Positions 1 through 5,713 of a stretch of DNA of 7,472 nucleotides are shown here, in pieces (the first letter of the stretch is position 1; every line of letters begins with the position of its first letter). Source of the DNA: Candidatus Iainarchaeum sp. (GTDB lineage Archaea; Iainarchaeota; Iainarchaeia; Iainarchaeales; JAGHAR01); the NCBI GenBank assembly GCA_021161405.1, contig JAGHAR010000103.1, positions 1 to 7,472 of the forward strand, in the 5' to 3' direction. The notes under the pieces are model-generated. The model was given only the letters and a program-made list of their open reading frames with translations. It ran no database searches and was not told the DNA's origin. The position numbers and the translations under genes were made by a program.

Positions 1-104
1 ACCTCTGCCTTGTTATCCTTTACCTCAAATACTTTCATTGGACATACCTGTACGCATGTGCCACAGCCATTGCATTTTTCCTTATCAACACAAGGCCTTG
101 CCAA
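1..104 (-). CDS. 4Fe-4S ferredoxin, N-terminal part (runs off the left edge)
   Basis: The first 34 residues of a small bacterial/archaeal-type ferredoxin are visible on the minus strand, starting MARPCVDKEKCNGCGTC. The cluster-binding signature is C11-x2-C14-x2-C17-x3-C21-P22, the classic CX2CX2CX3CP motif that holds one [4Fe-4S] cluster; a second motif would lie beyond the window. Such proteins are soluble cytoplasmic electron carriers. The start is TTG at 104-102: an in-frame stop lies upstream and no ATG precedes the cysteine motif, while a GAGGTGG Shine-Dalgarno sits four to five bases upstream. The gene lies 48 bases downstream of trm1 on the same strand, so it may be read from trm1 or from its own weak promoter. 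An extra Cys at position 5 is outside the motif. It could also be the N-terminal domain of a longer ferredoxin-fused protein; the window cannot tell. Confidence 0.85.
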   Translation of the reverse strand, partial: MARPCVDKEKCNGCGTCVQVCPMKVFEVKDNKAE

Positions 105-108
105 AAAA

Positions 109-115
109 CCACCTC
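109..115 (-). promoter_or_regulatory. Shine-Dalgarno site of the ferredoxin
   Basis: The minus strand reads GAGGTGG here, a near-complete match to the archaeal anti-16S motif GGAGGTGA, followed by four T and then TTG. It decides the start: it makes the TTG the initiator of the ferredoxin rather than a later internal ATG. Confidence 0.65.
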
Positions 116-133
116 TTGTTGAAATTTATTAGA

Positions 134-161
134 AAATTAAGAATTCAAAAGGTTAAAAAAA
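134..161 (-). terminator. possible T-tract terminator after trm1
   Basis: On the minus strand a run of seven T (161-155) overlaps the trm1 stop codon and is followed by TTTT and further T-rich sequence up to about 134. Archaeal RNA polymerase terminates on such T-tracts without a hairpin, and none is visible here. It may only reduce read-through into the ferredoxin gene, which lies on the same strand. Confidence 0.35.
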
Positions 162-1250
162 GGTTGCTATTTCTTCTGGCTTTGCATCTGTTCTAAAACC
201 CTCCTTGGAGAAATGTGTTCTCACAGCCCTGAATCCTTTCTTTTGCAGCTTTTTGATCAATTCATCAACCTTTGGCATCTCTTTCTTGAGTTTCTTTGCA
301 AATTCGCTTGTTGTATAAAAGGGAATGTTGATGTTCTCCTCAGAAATCAAGCTGAGTAGAGCAGCAGCCTCTGAAAATTTCAGCTCTAAGGCCTTTGAAT
401 AGACTTTTGAAACAAAACCCTTATCGAAAAAATTCTCTGTCCAGACAGGATAAGCATGTTGAAGTTTTTCGCCGCATACACAAAACTCTTTTGGCATTGT
501 GGAATATTCTCTTGTTAAACAATTTTTGCAGAAATTCAGAAATTTTATCTTCCTAATCTGTTCGTCTGCCAAGCGCCTTGATTTTTTCAGCTTTGCGATT
601 ACATGGTAGAAGTGCTTATAATAGTAGCTTAACATAGGAAAAAATGCAAATTCATTCCTTGCAAAATCGTAGCAGAGAGATGCAAGCAGTATTCGAAGGC
701 CTGTCTCAAATTTAAAACTGTTGTAGAGCGGCTTTGCAAAATATTTCCTTCTGCATGCTTTTGGGGAATTTCCGCAGAGAGCAGCAACATCCGTAACGAT
801 TAAGGAAACATAGCTGTTCCTTCTCAAAGCAAATGAAAGAATATCTATGAACGGCATAGCTGAACCAAAACAATCCAAATCAACAAAATCAAAAGCAACA
901 CGATTCTTGGCAAAGAATTCCCTTACATCTGATTTTGTTATTGTGAAATTATCCAAGTTCAAATTATTAATTATCAAATTTTGTTTTATAACCTCGATTG
1001 CTTTTGGATTGTTATCGTTTATGAAAAAATTTGCATTGCAATGTCTTGCGTAGCGCATTGTTCTTATTGCTGAGCCAGCCATTGCGTCTGCTACATTGTA
1101 TTGTTTTTTCGCGAAAACCGCAAAGGCAGCTTCTGCAATATCTCTCGCAATAATCGAATCAACATTGTAGAAAACCCGTGCTTTCCTCTTAGCATCTGGC
1201 TTTATATCTAACTTTATGCCGCGCTCTTCAATCATATGGATCGTTAGCAT
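153..1250 (-). CDS. trm1: tRNA (guanine(26)-N2)-dimethyltransferase Trm1
   Basis: Trm1 transfers one or two methyl groups from S-adenosylmethionine to N2 of G26 at the hinge between the D and anticodon stems of tRNA. The 365-residue product is close to the usual archaeal length. Visible Trm1 landmarks are the N-terminal FYN...ARDI stretch (27-38), the SAM-binding motif DAMAGSAIRTMRYA (55-68), the catalytic region DLDCFGS (124-130), the signature ALCGNSPKACRRKY (157-170) and GLRILL (184-189), a C-terminal zinc-ribbon-like set C241-x2-C244 and C257-x-C259, and the closing RTHF...G-x-RTDA segment (345-356). The family motif is normally D-x-D-P-F-G-S; here the Pro is Cys127, encoded TGT. The start ATG abuts the stop of the nitroreductase (TAAATG), implying one transcript; a second ATG five codons in, giving MIEERGIKL, is an alternative start. 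Confidence 0.93.
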   Translation of the reverse strand: MLTIHMIEERGIKLDIKPDAKRKARVFYNVDSIIARDIAEAAFAVFAKKQYNVADAMAGSAIRTMRYARHCNANFFINDNNPKAIEVIKQNLIINNLNLDNFTITKSDVREFFAKNRVAFDFVDLDCFGSAMPFIDILSFALRRNSYVSLIVTDVAALCGNSPKACRRKYFAKPLYNSFKFETGLRILLASLCYDFARNEFAFFPMLSYYYKHFYHVIAKLKKSRRLADEQIRKIKFLNFCKNCLTREYSTMPKEFCVCGEKLQHAYPVWTENFFDKGFVSKVYSKALELKFSEAAALLSLISEENINIPFYTTSEFAKKLKKEMPKVDELIKKLQKKGFRAVRTHFSKEGFRTDAKPEEIATFF

Positions 1251-1718
1251 TTATTCATCAGCATATCCTATCGGCAGAATTGCTACTGGCCTTAACGCTT
1301 GCTCCCTAATTCCGCAGATTTCCTTAACCTTGCTATCATCGAAAGCACCGACCCAACAGTTAGCTAAACCAAGAGCAAAGCATGCGAGCATTGCAAAGCA
1401 GCAGGCAATAGTTGCATCTTGCAAAGCGTATAACTGCTCACCCCTAATACCGTAATGCGATGCGCTCTTTTGCGTATCTGCAAAGAAAACCAAAACAACA
1501 GGAGCTTGCGCAACAAATTGCTGGGAAAAAGCAGCATCAGCTAATTCCTTTCTTTTTCTTTCATCCTCAATTACAACAACCTTATAGGCCTTTAGATTAC
1601 CCGCACTAGGTGCTGAATCAATCGCCTCTAAAATTCTTTCCAATTTTTCCTTTTCAACTTTCTTTGCTAAGTAGGCCCTTACAGAATGCCTCCTCCTTAA
1701 AACCTCGAAGAAATCCAT
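1251..1718 (-). CDS. small nitroreductase-family FMN oxidoreductase
   Basis: A 155-residue protein of the nitroreductase fold, FMN-dependent and normally a homodimer using NAD(P)H. The FMN phosphate-binding start R10-H-S-x-R14 is clear, followed by the SAPSAGN segment (35-41) that lines the flavin, a central helix starting QDATIA (100-105), the GLANCWVGAF stretch (117-126) and the closing RPVAILPIGY (143-152). It is near the short end for the family but has all core segments, so it looks complete. The physiological substrate cannot be told from sequence; the family reduces nitro-compounds, quinones, flavins or enones. It is the first gene of an operon with trm1. A TATA box about 27 bases upstream of the ATG, with no Shine-Dalgarno, points to a leaderless transcript. 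The helix at 106-121 has three Cys (C106, C107, C113), plus C121 just after. Confidence 0.9.
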   Translation of the reverse strand: MDFFEVLRRRHSVRAYLAKKVEKEKLERILEAIDSAPSAGNLKAYKVVVIEDERKRKELADAAFSQQFVAQAPVVLVFFADTQKSASHYGIRGEQLYALQDATIACCFAMLACFALGLANCWVGAFDDSKVKEICGIREQALRPVAILPIGYADE

Positions 1719-1723
1719 AAAAA

Positions 1724-1733
1724 GATAATTATC
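1724..1733. promoter_or_regulatory. perfect 10-base palindrome between divergent promoters
   Basis: GATAATTATC is an exact palindrome lying between the two divergent TATA boxes, overlapping the end of the plus-strand one. A dimeric regulator could bind here and affect both directions. In AT-rich DNA a 10-base palindrome can also occur by chance, so the operator role is inference only. Confidence 0.25.
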
Positions 1734-1740
1734 AAATTCG

Positions 1741-1750
1741 TTTTAAAAAG
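1741..1750 (-). promoter_or_regulatory. TATA box for the nitroreductase-trm1 operon
   Basis: The minus strand reads CTTTTTAAAA, an archaeal TATA-box-like sequence centred about 27 bases upstream of the ATG at 1718. At that spacing transcription would begin at or next to the start codon, giving a leaderless mRNA, which agrees with the absence of a Shine-Dalgarno between box and ATG. Confidence 0.55.
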
Positions 1751-1758
1751 GTGTTTTT

Positions 1759-2583
1759 ATGCAGCAAGTTCCGTTAGTAAAACTAAACGACAACAATAAA
1801 ATTCCTCGGCTTGGTTTGGGGACGTGGCAGCTTACTGGTAGAAAATGTATTGAAGCGGTGAGGATTGCGATTAACGAAATAGGCTACAGGCATATAGATA
1901 CCGCCGAAATATATGGAAACCATAGGGAGATAGCAGAGGCAATCTCTGATTTTAAAAGAGAGGAATTGTTTATAACCTCGAAGCTTTGGAATACCGATCA
2001 CAGCTATGAGGATGTTTTTAAAGCATGCGATAGAGCATTAGAGGAACTGAACATAGAGTATCTGGATTTGTATTTGATACATTGGCCGAATAAAGAGGTG
2101 CCAATTAAAGAAACCTGGAAGGCAATGGAAGAACTCGTAAAGAGCGACAAAGTAAAATCTATAGGGATAAGCAATTTTACAATCCACCATATTGAAGATC
2201 TGCTGGAAACTGCGGAGATATTGCCTGTTACAAATCAGGTGGAATTCCATCCTTATCTCTATCAAAGAGAACTGCAGGAATTTTGTGAAAGGCACAATAT
2301 TGTGATAACCGCATATTCTCCTTTGGCAAGGGGCAAGATTATTGGCGATCCTATTCTTAAAGAAATTGGAGAGAAATATAACAAAACAGAAACACAGGTT
2401 GCATTGCGTTGGCTTGTGCAGCATAACTGCATAGTAATTCCGAAGGCAAGCTCAAGGGAGCATTTAGAGCGGAATTACAATATCTTTGATTTTGAATTAA
2501 ACAATGAAGATATGGAGAGAATAGATTCGCTTAACAGAAACGAAAGATTGGTTATGCCTTCTTTCCACGAATTCGACTACTAG
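1759..2583 (+). CDS. aldo-keto reductase (AKR superfamily)
   Basis: A 274-residue NAD(P)H-dependent oxidoreductase of the (beta/alpha)8-barrel AKR superfamily, close in form to prokaryotic 2,5-diketo-gluconate reductase-like enzymes that reduce aldehydes and ketones. The catalytic tetrad is complete: D47 in YRHIDTAE, Y52, K75 in FITSK and H108 in LIHWP. Other hallmarks are the N-terminal IPRLGLGTW hairpin (15-23), GISNF (136-140), NQVEFHPY (159-166), YSPLARG (186-192) and the cofactor loop IPKASSREHLERN (227-239). In that loop, by motif alignment from memory, the position often held by Arg in NADPH-specific members is His235, so cofactor preference is uncertain. Length and both ends match the family. 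The start is supported by GGTG five bases upstream. It is transcribed divergently from the nitroreductase operon, and its 3' end overlaps the opposite radical SAM gene by 32 bases. The cellular substrate is unknown. Confidence 0.93.
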   Translation: MQQVPLVKLNDNNKIPRLGLGTWQLTGRKCIEAVRIAINEIGYRHIDTAEIYGNHREIAEAISDFKREELFITSKLWNTDHSYEDVFKACDRALEELNIEYLDLYLIHWPNKEVPIKETWKAMEELVKSDKVKSIGISNFTIHHIEDLLETAEILPVTNQVEFHPYLYQRELQEFCERHNIVITAYSPLARGKIIGDPILKEIGEKYNKTETQVALRWLVQHNCIVIPKASSREHLERNYNIFDFELNNEDMERIDSLNRNERLVMPSFHEFDY

Positions 2584-4057
2584 CAACCTTTCTAATAGCA
2601 ATCTTTGTTAATTTCCTTTTTCTATTTTTCTTTTTATAATTTATGCACCCGGTATCTGCAGCATCAACTCTGCCAAAGTATGCGTAGCTTCTTGCCCTGC
2701 AACCGCCGCATACATTCCTAAAATCGCAGCTGCTGCAAACATCAAAGCTTTCTCTATTACGGATTTTATTCAGAATTTCGTTTTCAACCCAGAGCTTTCT
2801 CAAATCATCATGCAGAATATTCCCTATGCGGATCGGCATAAATACACATGGTTCGATAGTTCCGTCCGGCTCTACAGCACAGTAAAGCCTTCCAGCTCCG
2901 CAGCCGCCGATGAAATCTGCCAAATAGCCGACAATACTTTCATCCTTATCCGAAAATACATCAAAGTGCGTTGCCTTTACATGCCCAATAGTTTGCATAC
3001 ATACCCTTGCGTATTGCGGAGCAGTTGAAAGCAGAGAAATTTTACTTCTCTGGGAACGCTTTGCAATATATTGTAACAACTTTTCTCTTTGGTTTGCGGT
3101 TATATCCAATTTTCTAATTTCGGTTCCTCGACCGACAGGGATAAAATTATAGTGCATCCAGATATCAACGCCGAGATTCTCTGCCAAATCAATCAATTTA
3201 GGAACCTCGTTGTAATTCAATCTTGTAATTGTTGAAGCAATCCCTGTTGTAATTCCCTCTTCAACTAAGTTTTGTATTCCCTCTATCGTTCTTTCGAAGG
3301 TGTTGGCTCCCCTGAAATAATTGTGCAGTTTTTTGTTAGCCGCATCCAGAGATACCTGCACATAGAGGCAGTTTGCTTTCTTTAATTTTTTCACATTTTC
3401 TTTTGTTAATAGAGTACCGTTAGTTGCGATGGAAAAACCCATTTCGTGCTTTTTTATACGTCTTGCAATTTTATACCAGTCCTTCCTCATCAGTGGTTCT
3501 CCACCGCTTAGAGCTATGTATGCAACTCCTGCTTCGGCCATTTTATCCACTGCTTTTAATGCTTCCGCAGTAGTGAGCTCGTTCTCTGCTTTTACATCAG
3601 CATTCTCATAGCAATGCTTCCACCGCAGATTGCATATCTTTGTAACATTCCAGACAACCAAAAACGGAGCAGTCGTAATAAAGGGCTTTCTAAGGCCAAA
3701 TTTGGCAATTCCTTCCAACGTTAAAGATACTCCCTTTCTCCATACACCATCGCTCAAATGCTGCATAACAATCTCATCGCTTAAAGCTGTTGATGCTTTG
3801 AATCTATCAATTATTAGCTTTACAATTAAATAGATGATATAATCTGAAAGGCCAAGCTTTATCTTTTTCGTGTTTTTATGCGCGTAATAGTTGAGAATTC
3901 TCTCCAAACGGTTGTTTTTAGTAATTCTCCAGAGAATCTTTCTGGAGAGAGGATTAGCCAAAAAATTCTCTACAAATCTTTTCATCTCTATTGCTTTGGT
4001 TGCAGCATTTGTATTTGTGTAGCTATTATTCTCTAAATTGCTCTTATTGGCCTGCAT
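2552..4057 (-). CDS. radical SAM/SPASM protein with altered cluster motif
   Basis: A 501-residue radical SAM protein with a C-terminal SPASM domain. Such enzymes cleave S-adenosylmethionine to start radical chemistry, often modifying peptides or maturing cofactors. An N-terminal helical region (about 30-128) of unknown role precedes PFLVVWN and the cluster motif. This motif reads C142-NLR-W146-KH-C149-Y: the second Cys of CX3CX2C is Trp (TGG, 3622-3620), so the third iron ligand is missing. The rest of the core is intact, including SGGEP (184-188), ATNGTLL (211-217) and QVSLDA (234-239). SPASM cysteines are C386, C393, C404, C441, C444, C450, C453 and C471, enough for two auxiliary [4Fe-4S] clusters. 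The C-terminal 27 residues contain 14 Lys/Arg. The ATG overlaps the lipoprotein gene by 25 bases, suggesting translational coupling; Met25 (3985) is an alternative start that would remove an Asn/Thr-rich leader. Substrate unknown. Confidence 0.88.
   Translation of the reverse strand: MQANKSNLENNSYTNTNAATKAIEMKRFVENFLANPLSRKILWRITKNNRLERILNYYAHKNTKKIKLGLSDYIIYLIVKLIIDRFKASTALSDEIVMQHLSDGVWRKGVSLTLEGIAKFGLRKPFITTAPFLVVWNVTKICNLRWKHCYENADVKAENELTTAEALKAVDKMAEAGVAYIALSGGEPLMRKDWYKIARRIKKHEMGFSIATNGTLLTKENVKKLKKANCLYVQVSLDAANKKLHNYFRGANTFERTIEGIQNLVEEGITTGIASTITRLNYNEVPKLIDLAENLGVDIWMHYNFIPVGRGTEIRKLDITANQREKLLQYIAKRSQRSKISLLSTAPQYARVCMQTIGHVKATHFDVFSDKDESIVGYLADFIGGCGAGRLYCAVEPDGTIEPCVFMPIRIGNILHDDLRKLWVENEILNKIRNRESFDVCSSCDFRNVCGGCRARSYAYFGRVDAADTGCINYKKKNRKRKLTKIAIRKVASSRIRGKKA
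2611..2642 (+). terminator. T-tract terminator of the aldo-keto reductase
   Basis: About 30 bases past the stop codon the plus strand carries three runs of five T (2617-2621, 2625-2629, 2631-2635) within a pyrimidine-rich stretch, the usual form of an intrinsic archaeal terminator. It lies antisense inside the coding region of the radical SAM gene, where it corresponds to a Lys/Arg-rich segment. Confidence 0.5.
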
Positions 4058-4401
4058 TCTTCATCAACTTCTACAAAGTGTTTTGCTCTTCCTTCCCTAA
4101 ATTCATTGCATTGATTTTTCGCTAGGTTATCAACCTCCTTACGAGGCCAATGCGCAACATCGCAGACCCAATCCTCAATCTGCCATTCTGGATTGTTATC
4201 GCTTAGGCACGGGCCATTGCTTAGATCAATTCCAGAAGCAATTGCACTTTTGCACAGCTTAATACATTCTTTCACTGCCTCTTCCTTTATGCTTAGTTTT
4301 TCTTCCTCAGCAACATTAGAGGGTTGCTTATTCTCTGGATAGGATATACAGCCAGAAAGCAGCAGTACAAAAGCTGCGAGGATTATTATAGAAAGGCGCA
4401 T
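4033..4401 (-). CDS. small Cys-rich lipoprotein, function unknown
   Basis: A 122-residue secreted lipoprotein. Residues 1-17 form a signal peptide (MRLSII, then a hydrophobic core) ending in the lipobox L15-S-G-C18, so C18 would be the lipid-anchored N-terminus on the outer face of the membrane. A short polar linker follows, then a compact domain with six further cysteines: C46, C50, C65, C80, C98 and C116. Recognisable stretches are KECIKLC (44-50), DLSNGPCLS (59-67), DWVCDVAHWPR (77-87) and NQC (96-98). From memory, similar small proteins with the DWVCDVAH-PR pattern occur in several archaeal genomes without an assigned function. The even number of Cys allows three disulfides or metal binding. 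A TATA box 25 bases upstream suggests a leaderless mRNA. The gene's end overlaps the radical SAM start, tying the two together, and a thioredoxin-fold protein gene lies 30 bases upstream. Confidence 0.82.
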   Translation of the reverse strand: MRLSIIILAAFVLLLSGCISYPENKQPSNVAEEEKLSIKEEAVKECIKLCKSAIASGIDLSNGPCLSDNNPEWQIEDWVCDVAHWPRKEVDNLAKNQCNEFREGRAKHFVEVDEECRPIRAI

Positions 4402-4420
4402 ACCAAATATGCGCTAAAAA

Positions 4421-4430
4421 TTAATAAAAA
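4421..4430 (-). promoter_or_regulatory. TATA box for the lipoprotein-radical SAM pair
   Basis: The minus strand reads TTTTTATTAA, centred about 25 bases upstream of the lipoprotein ATG at 4401, fitting a leaderless start. The same T-rich stretch directly follows the stop codon of the upstream thioredoxin-fold gene and could act as its terminator, so this 30-base gap may end one transcript and begin another. Confidence 0.45.
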
Positions 4431-4431
4431 A

Positions 4432-5490
4432 TTAACAGTAGCCCTGCGCTGCCTTTTCGGAAGAACTCAATTCTTGCTTACACTCTTCTGGCTGCGTAGT
4501 AAAGGCAGAGCAAATTGCATTCTTTAATGAATTTGAATCGCGAGAGCCGTTGTAAACTGTGCCGTTGATAAACAATGTTGGAGAAGCACTAACGTTAAGC
4601 GCATCATCTAACTCTTTCTCATCTTTCAGAATTGTATTGGCATCCTTTGCAAACAATGCTTCTATTTCTTCCGGATTAATATTTGCGTTCTTTGCTGCAT
4701 CCTTCCAGCAGCTTTCAATATTATCCAAAGAGCAGTTGTCAATTACATAGGCAACATAATCCCAGAATTTATCTTTAAAGTTAAGCCATATTATCTTCTG
4801 CCTTATATCTTCTCTGAGTTCATCTATGCCATGCATTGAACAATAGTCAGATATACAGTACTGTTCTTCCGCCCCCCTATAATAATCAGAGCTATAAATG
4901 ACATAATGAGGCTCAAAATCAATAGCATTACTAAGAAGCTTTACTACGGGCATCATTGCTTTCATTGTTTGTTTTCCATATGGACAAAAACTCATTACAA
5001 AGAGCTTAACCTCCGGCCTTACTGTCTTTTTAAATTCTTGTTTCCATAACGGCTTGCTTAAATCAAACAAATTACCAATGAGAAATACACTGCCTTCCTT
5101 CGGCGCATAGATAACTGCGTCCTGTGTTTGGCCGTTGCTTGCCTTTAAAGTAATTGTAATTGCGTATAACCCATATTGCTCCTCTACGCTCTTTAATTCT
5201 GCAGTAACATTTTGGTTCGCAAGCAAATTCGTATTAATGTAATCTACAACACTCTGTGCAACTTCCTGCATCGATTTTCCTTCTGTTTCAGCAGGTATAG
5301 TAGAGGGTAACTGTTGCTTTGCAGTAAAGAGGCCAGCATTGCTAATAACAAGCGAGCCAAGAACTATGCCAACGAAGAAGGCCGCGACAAATCCGAATGC
5401 AAGTATGCCGATAGGCAAACCGTGCAGTTTCCTTGCCTTTAATTTCTTTTCAATCTTCTCCTCTGGCAATGGTTTTCTCTCCGGAGCCAT
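4432..5490 (-). CDS. membrane-anchored thioredoxin-fold protein (DsbA/GILT-like, CPYG)
   Basis: Counting from the ATG at 5490 the product has 352 residues. A charged cytoplasmic N-terminus (1-24) is followed by one membrane segment (about 25-50), then a large external part. Residues about 70-145 form a small alpha/beta domain resembling the N-terminal domain of thiol-disulfide proteins. The thioredoxin-like domain follows, with LFVMSFCPYG (163-172), active-site C169, and the cis-proline loop SASPTLFING (301-310, Pro304). The motif is C-P-Y-G, so the usual second active-site Cys is Gly. Seven more Cys follow (212, 217, 253, 261, 327, 337, 352), including YCISDYCSMHG. Sequons N94VT, N299VS, N309GT and N314GS fit an external glycoprotein. 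Likely role is thiol-disulfide exchange or redox partnering outside the cell membrane; the partner is unknown. A GTG nine bases earlier (5499) is an alternative, possibly leaderless, start. Confidence 0.85.
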   Translation of the reverse strand: MAPERKPLPEEKIEKKLKARKLHGLPIGILAFGFVAAFFVGIVLGSLVISNAGLFTAKQQLPSTIPAETEGKSMQEVAQSVVDYINTNLLANQNVTAELKSVEEQYGLYAITITLKASNGQTQDAVIYAPKEGSVFLIGNLFDLSKPLWKQEFKKTVRPEVKLFVMSFCPYGKQTMKAMMPVVKLLSNAIDFEPHYVIYSSDYYRGAEEQYCISDYCSMHGIDELREDIRQKIIWLNFKDKFWDYVAYVIDNCSLDNIESCWKDAAKNANINPEEIEALFAKDANTILKDEKELDDALNVSASPTLFINGTVYNGSRDSNSLKNAICSAFTTQPEECKQELSSSEKAAQGYC

Positions 5491-5507
5491 AAAAAACACT
5501 AAAACAA

Positions 5508-5546
5508 TTTGCCAAGCAAATTATTTTAAATGCTTTGCCAACGAAA
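5508..5546. repeat. 13-base direct repeat flanking a TATA box
   Basis: TTTGCCAAGCAAA (5508-5520) and TTTGCCAACGAAA (5534-5546) match at 11 of 13 positions, are in the same orientation and are offset by 26 bases. They sit immediately on either side of the TATA box of the thioredoxin-fold gene. Position and symmetry suggest paired regulator sites covering the promoter; that role is inference. Confidence 0.4.
5521..5530 (-). promoter_or_regulatory. TATA box of the thioredoxin-fold gene
   Basis: The minus strand reads TTTAAAATAA, centred 27 bases upstream of the GTG at 5499 and 36 bases upstream of the ATG at 5490. The start point would therefore fall at about the GTG. Either a leaderless GTG start or a nine-base leader before the ATG is possible. 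The sequence GTGTTTTTTATG resembles the GTGTTTTTATG that precedes the aldo-keto reductase, which favours the ATG. Confidence 0.45.
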
Positions 5547-5698
5547 AGAGCACTTGCATTTAAAAATTAGCAACTCGAACAATAGTAATGATGGTTAATT
5601 TTTCTAACAACAATTTCTTAATGTTGCTTTGTTAATGGAAAAAAATGTAATTTTGCATATCTAAAGGTTAGGAAATCTAATTACAGCCAAGTAGAGGC

Positions 5699-5713
5699 AA
5701 AGATTTTTAAATG
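5699..5713 (+). promoter_or_regulatory. BRE/TATA promoter of nrdD
   Basis: AAAGATTTTTAAATG combines an A-rich BRE-like stretch with a TATA-like TTTTTAAA centred near 5708. Transcription would start near 5734, leaving a leader of about 20 bases that contains the Shine-Dalgarno. Confidence 0.5.

Larger units (their letters stand above)
1717..1753 (+). promoter_or_regulatory. promoter and Shine-Dalgarno of the aldo-keto reductase
   Basis: On the plus strand ATAAAAAGATAA (1717-1728) resembles an archaeal TATA box. Transcription would start near 1747-1748, giving a leader of about eleven bases. That leader holds AAGGTG (1748-1753), a Shine-Dalgarno five bases ahead of the ATG at 1759. The TATA box of the opposite operon lies inside this promoter. 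Confidence 0.45.

Noticed and set aside
1216..1455. 79-codon plus-strand open frame over nitroreductase/trm1
   Set aside because: It is antisense to two recognised genes spanning their junction and has no family resemblance.
2038..2424. 128-codon open frame on the minus strand inside the aldo-keto reductase
   Set aside because: The opposite frame encodes an intact aldo-keto reductase with a full catalytic tetrad; the antisense product has no recognisable motif.
2552..4057. Radical SAM gene as the NrdG activase of NrdD
   Set aside because: NrdG proteins are much smaller and lack a SPASM domain; this 501-residue protein has the SPASM cysteine array and a different N-terminal region.
5605..5634. 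Possible hairpin TAACAA...TTGTTA between the divergent genes
   Set aside because: The six-base AT-rich arms do not extend and compete with an equally weak inner pairing; this is expected by chance in such sequence.
5588..5664. Short open frames (15 and 9 codons) upstream of nrdD as a leader peptide
   Set aside because: They are too short, lack Shine-Dalgarno sites and lie upstream of the nrdD TATA box, so they would not be on the main nrdD transcript.
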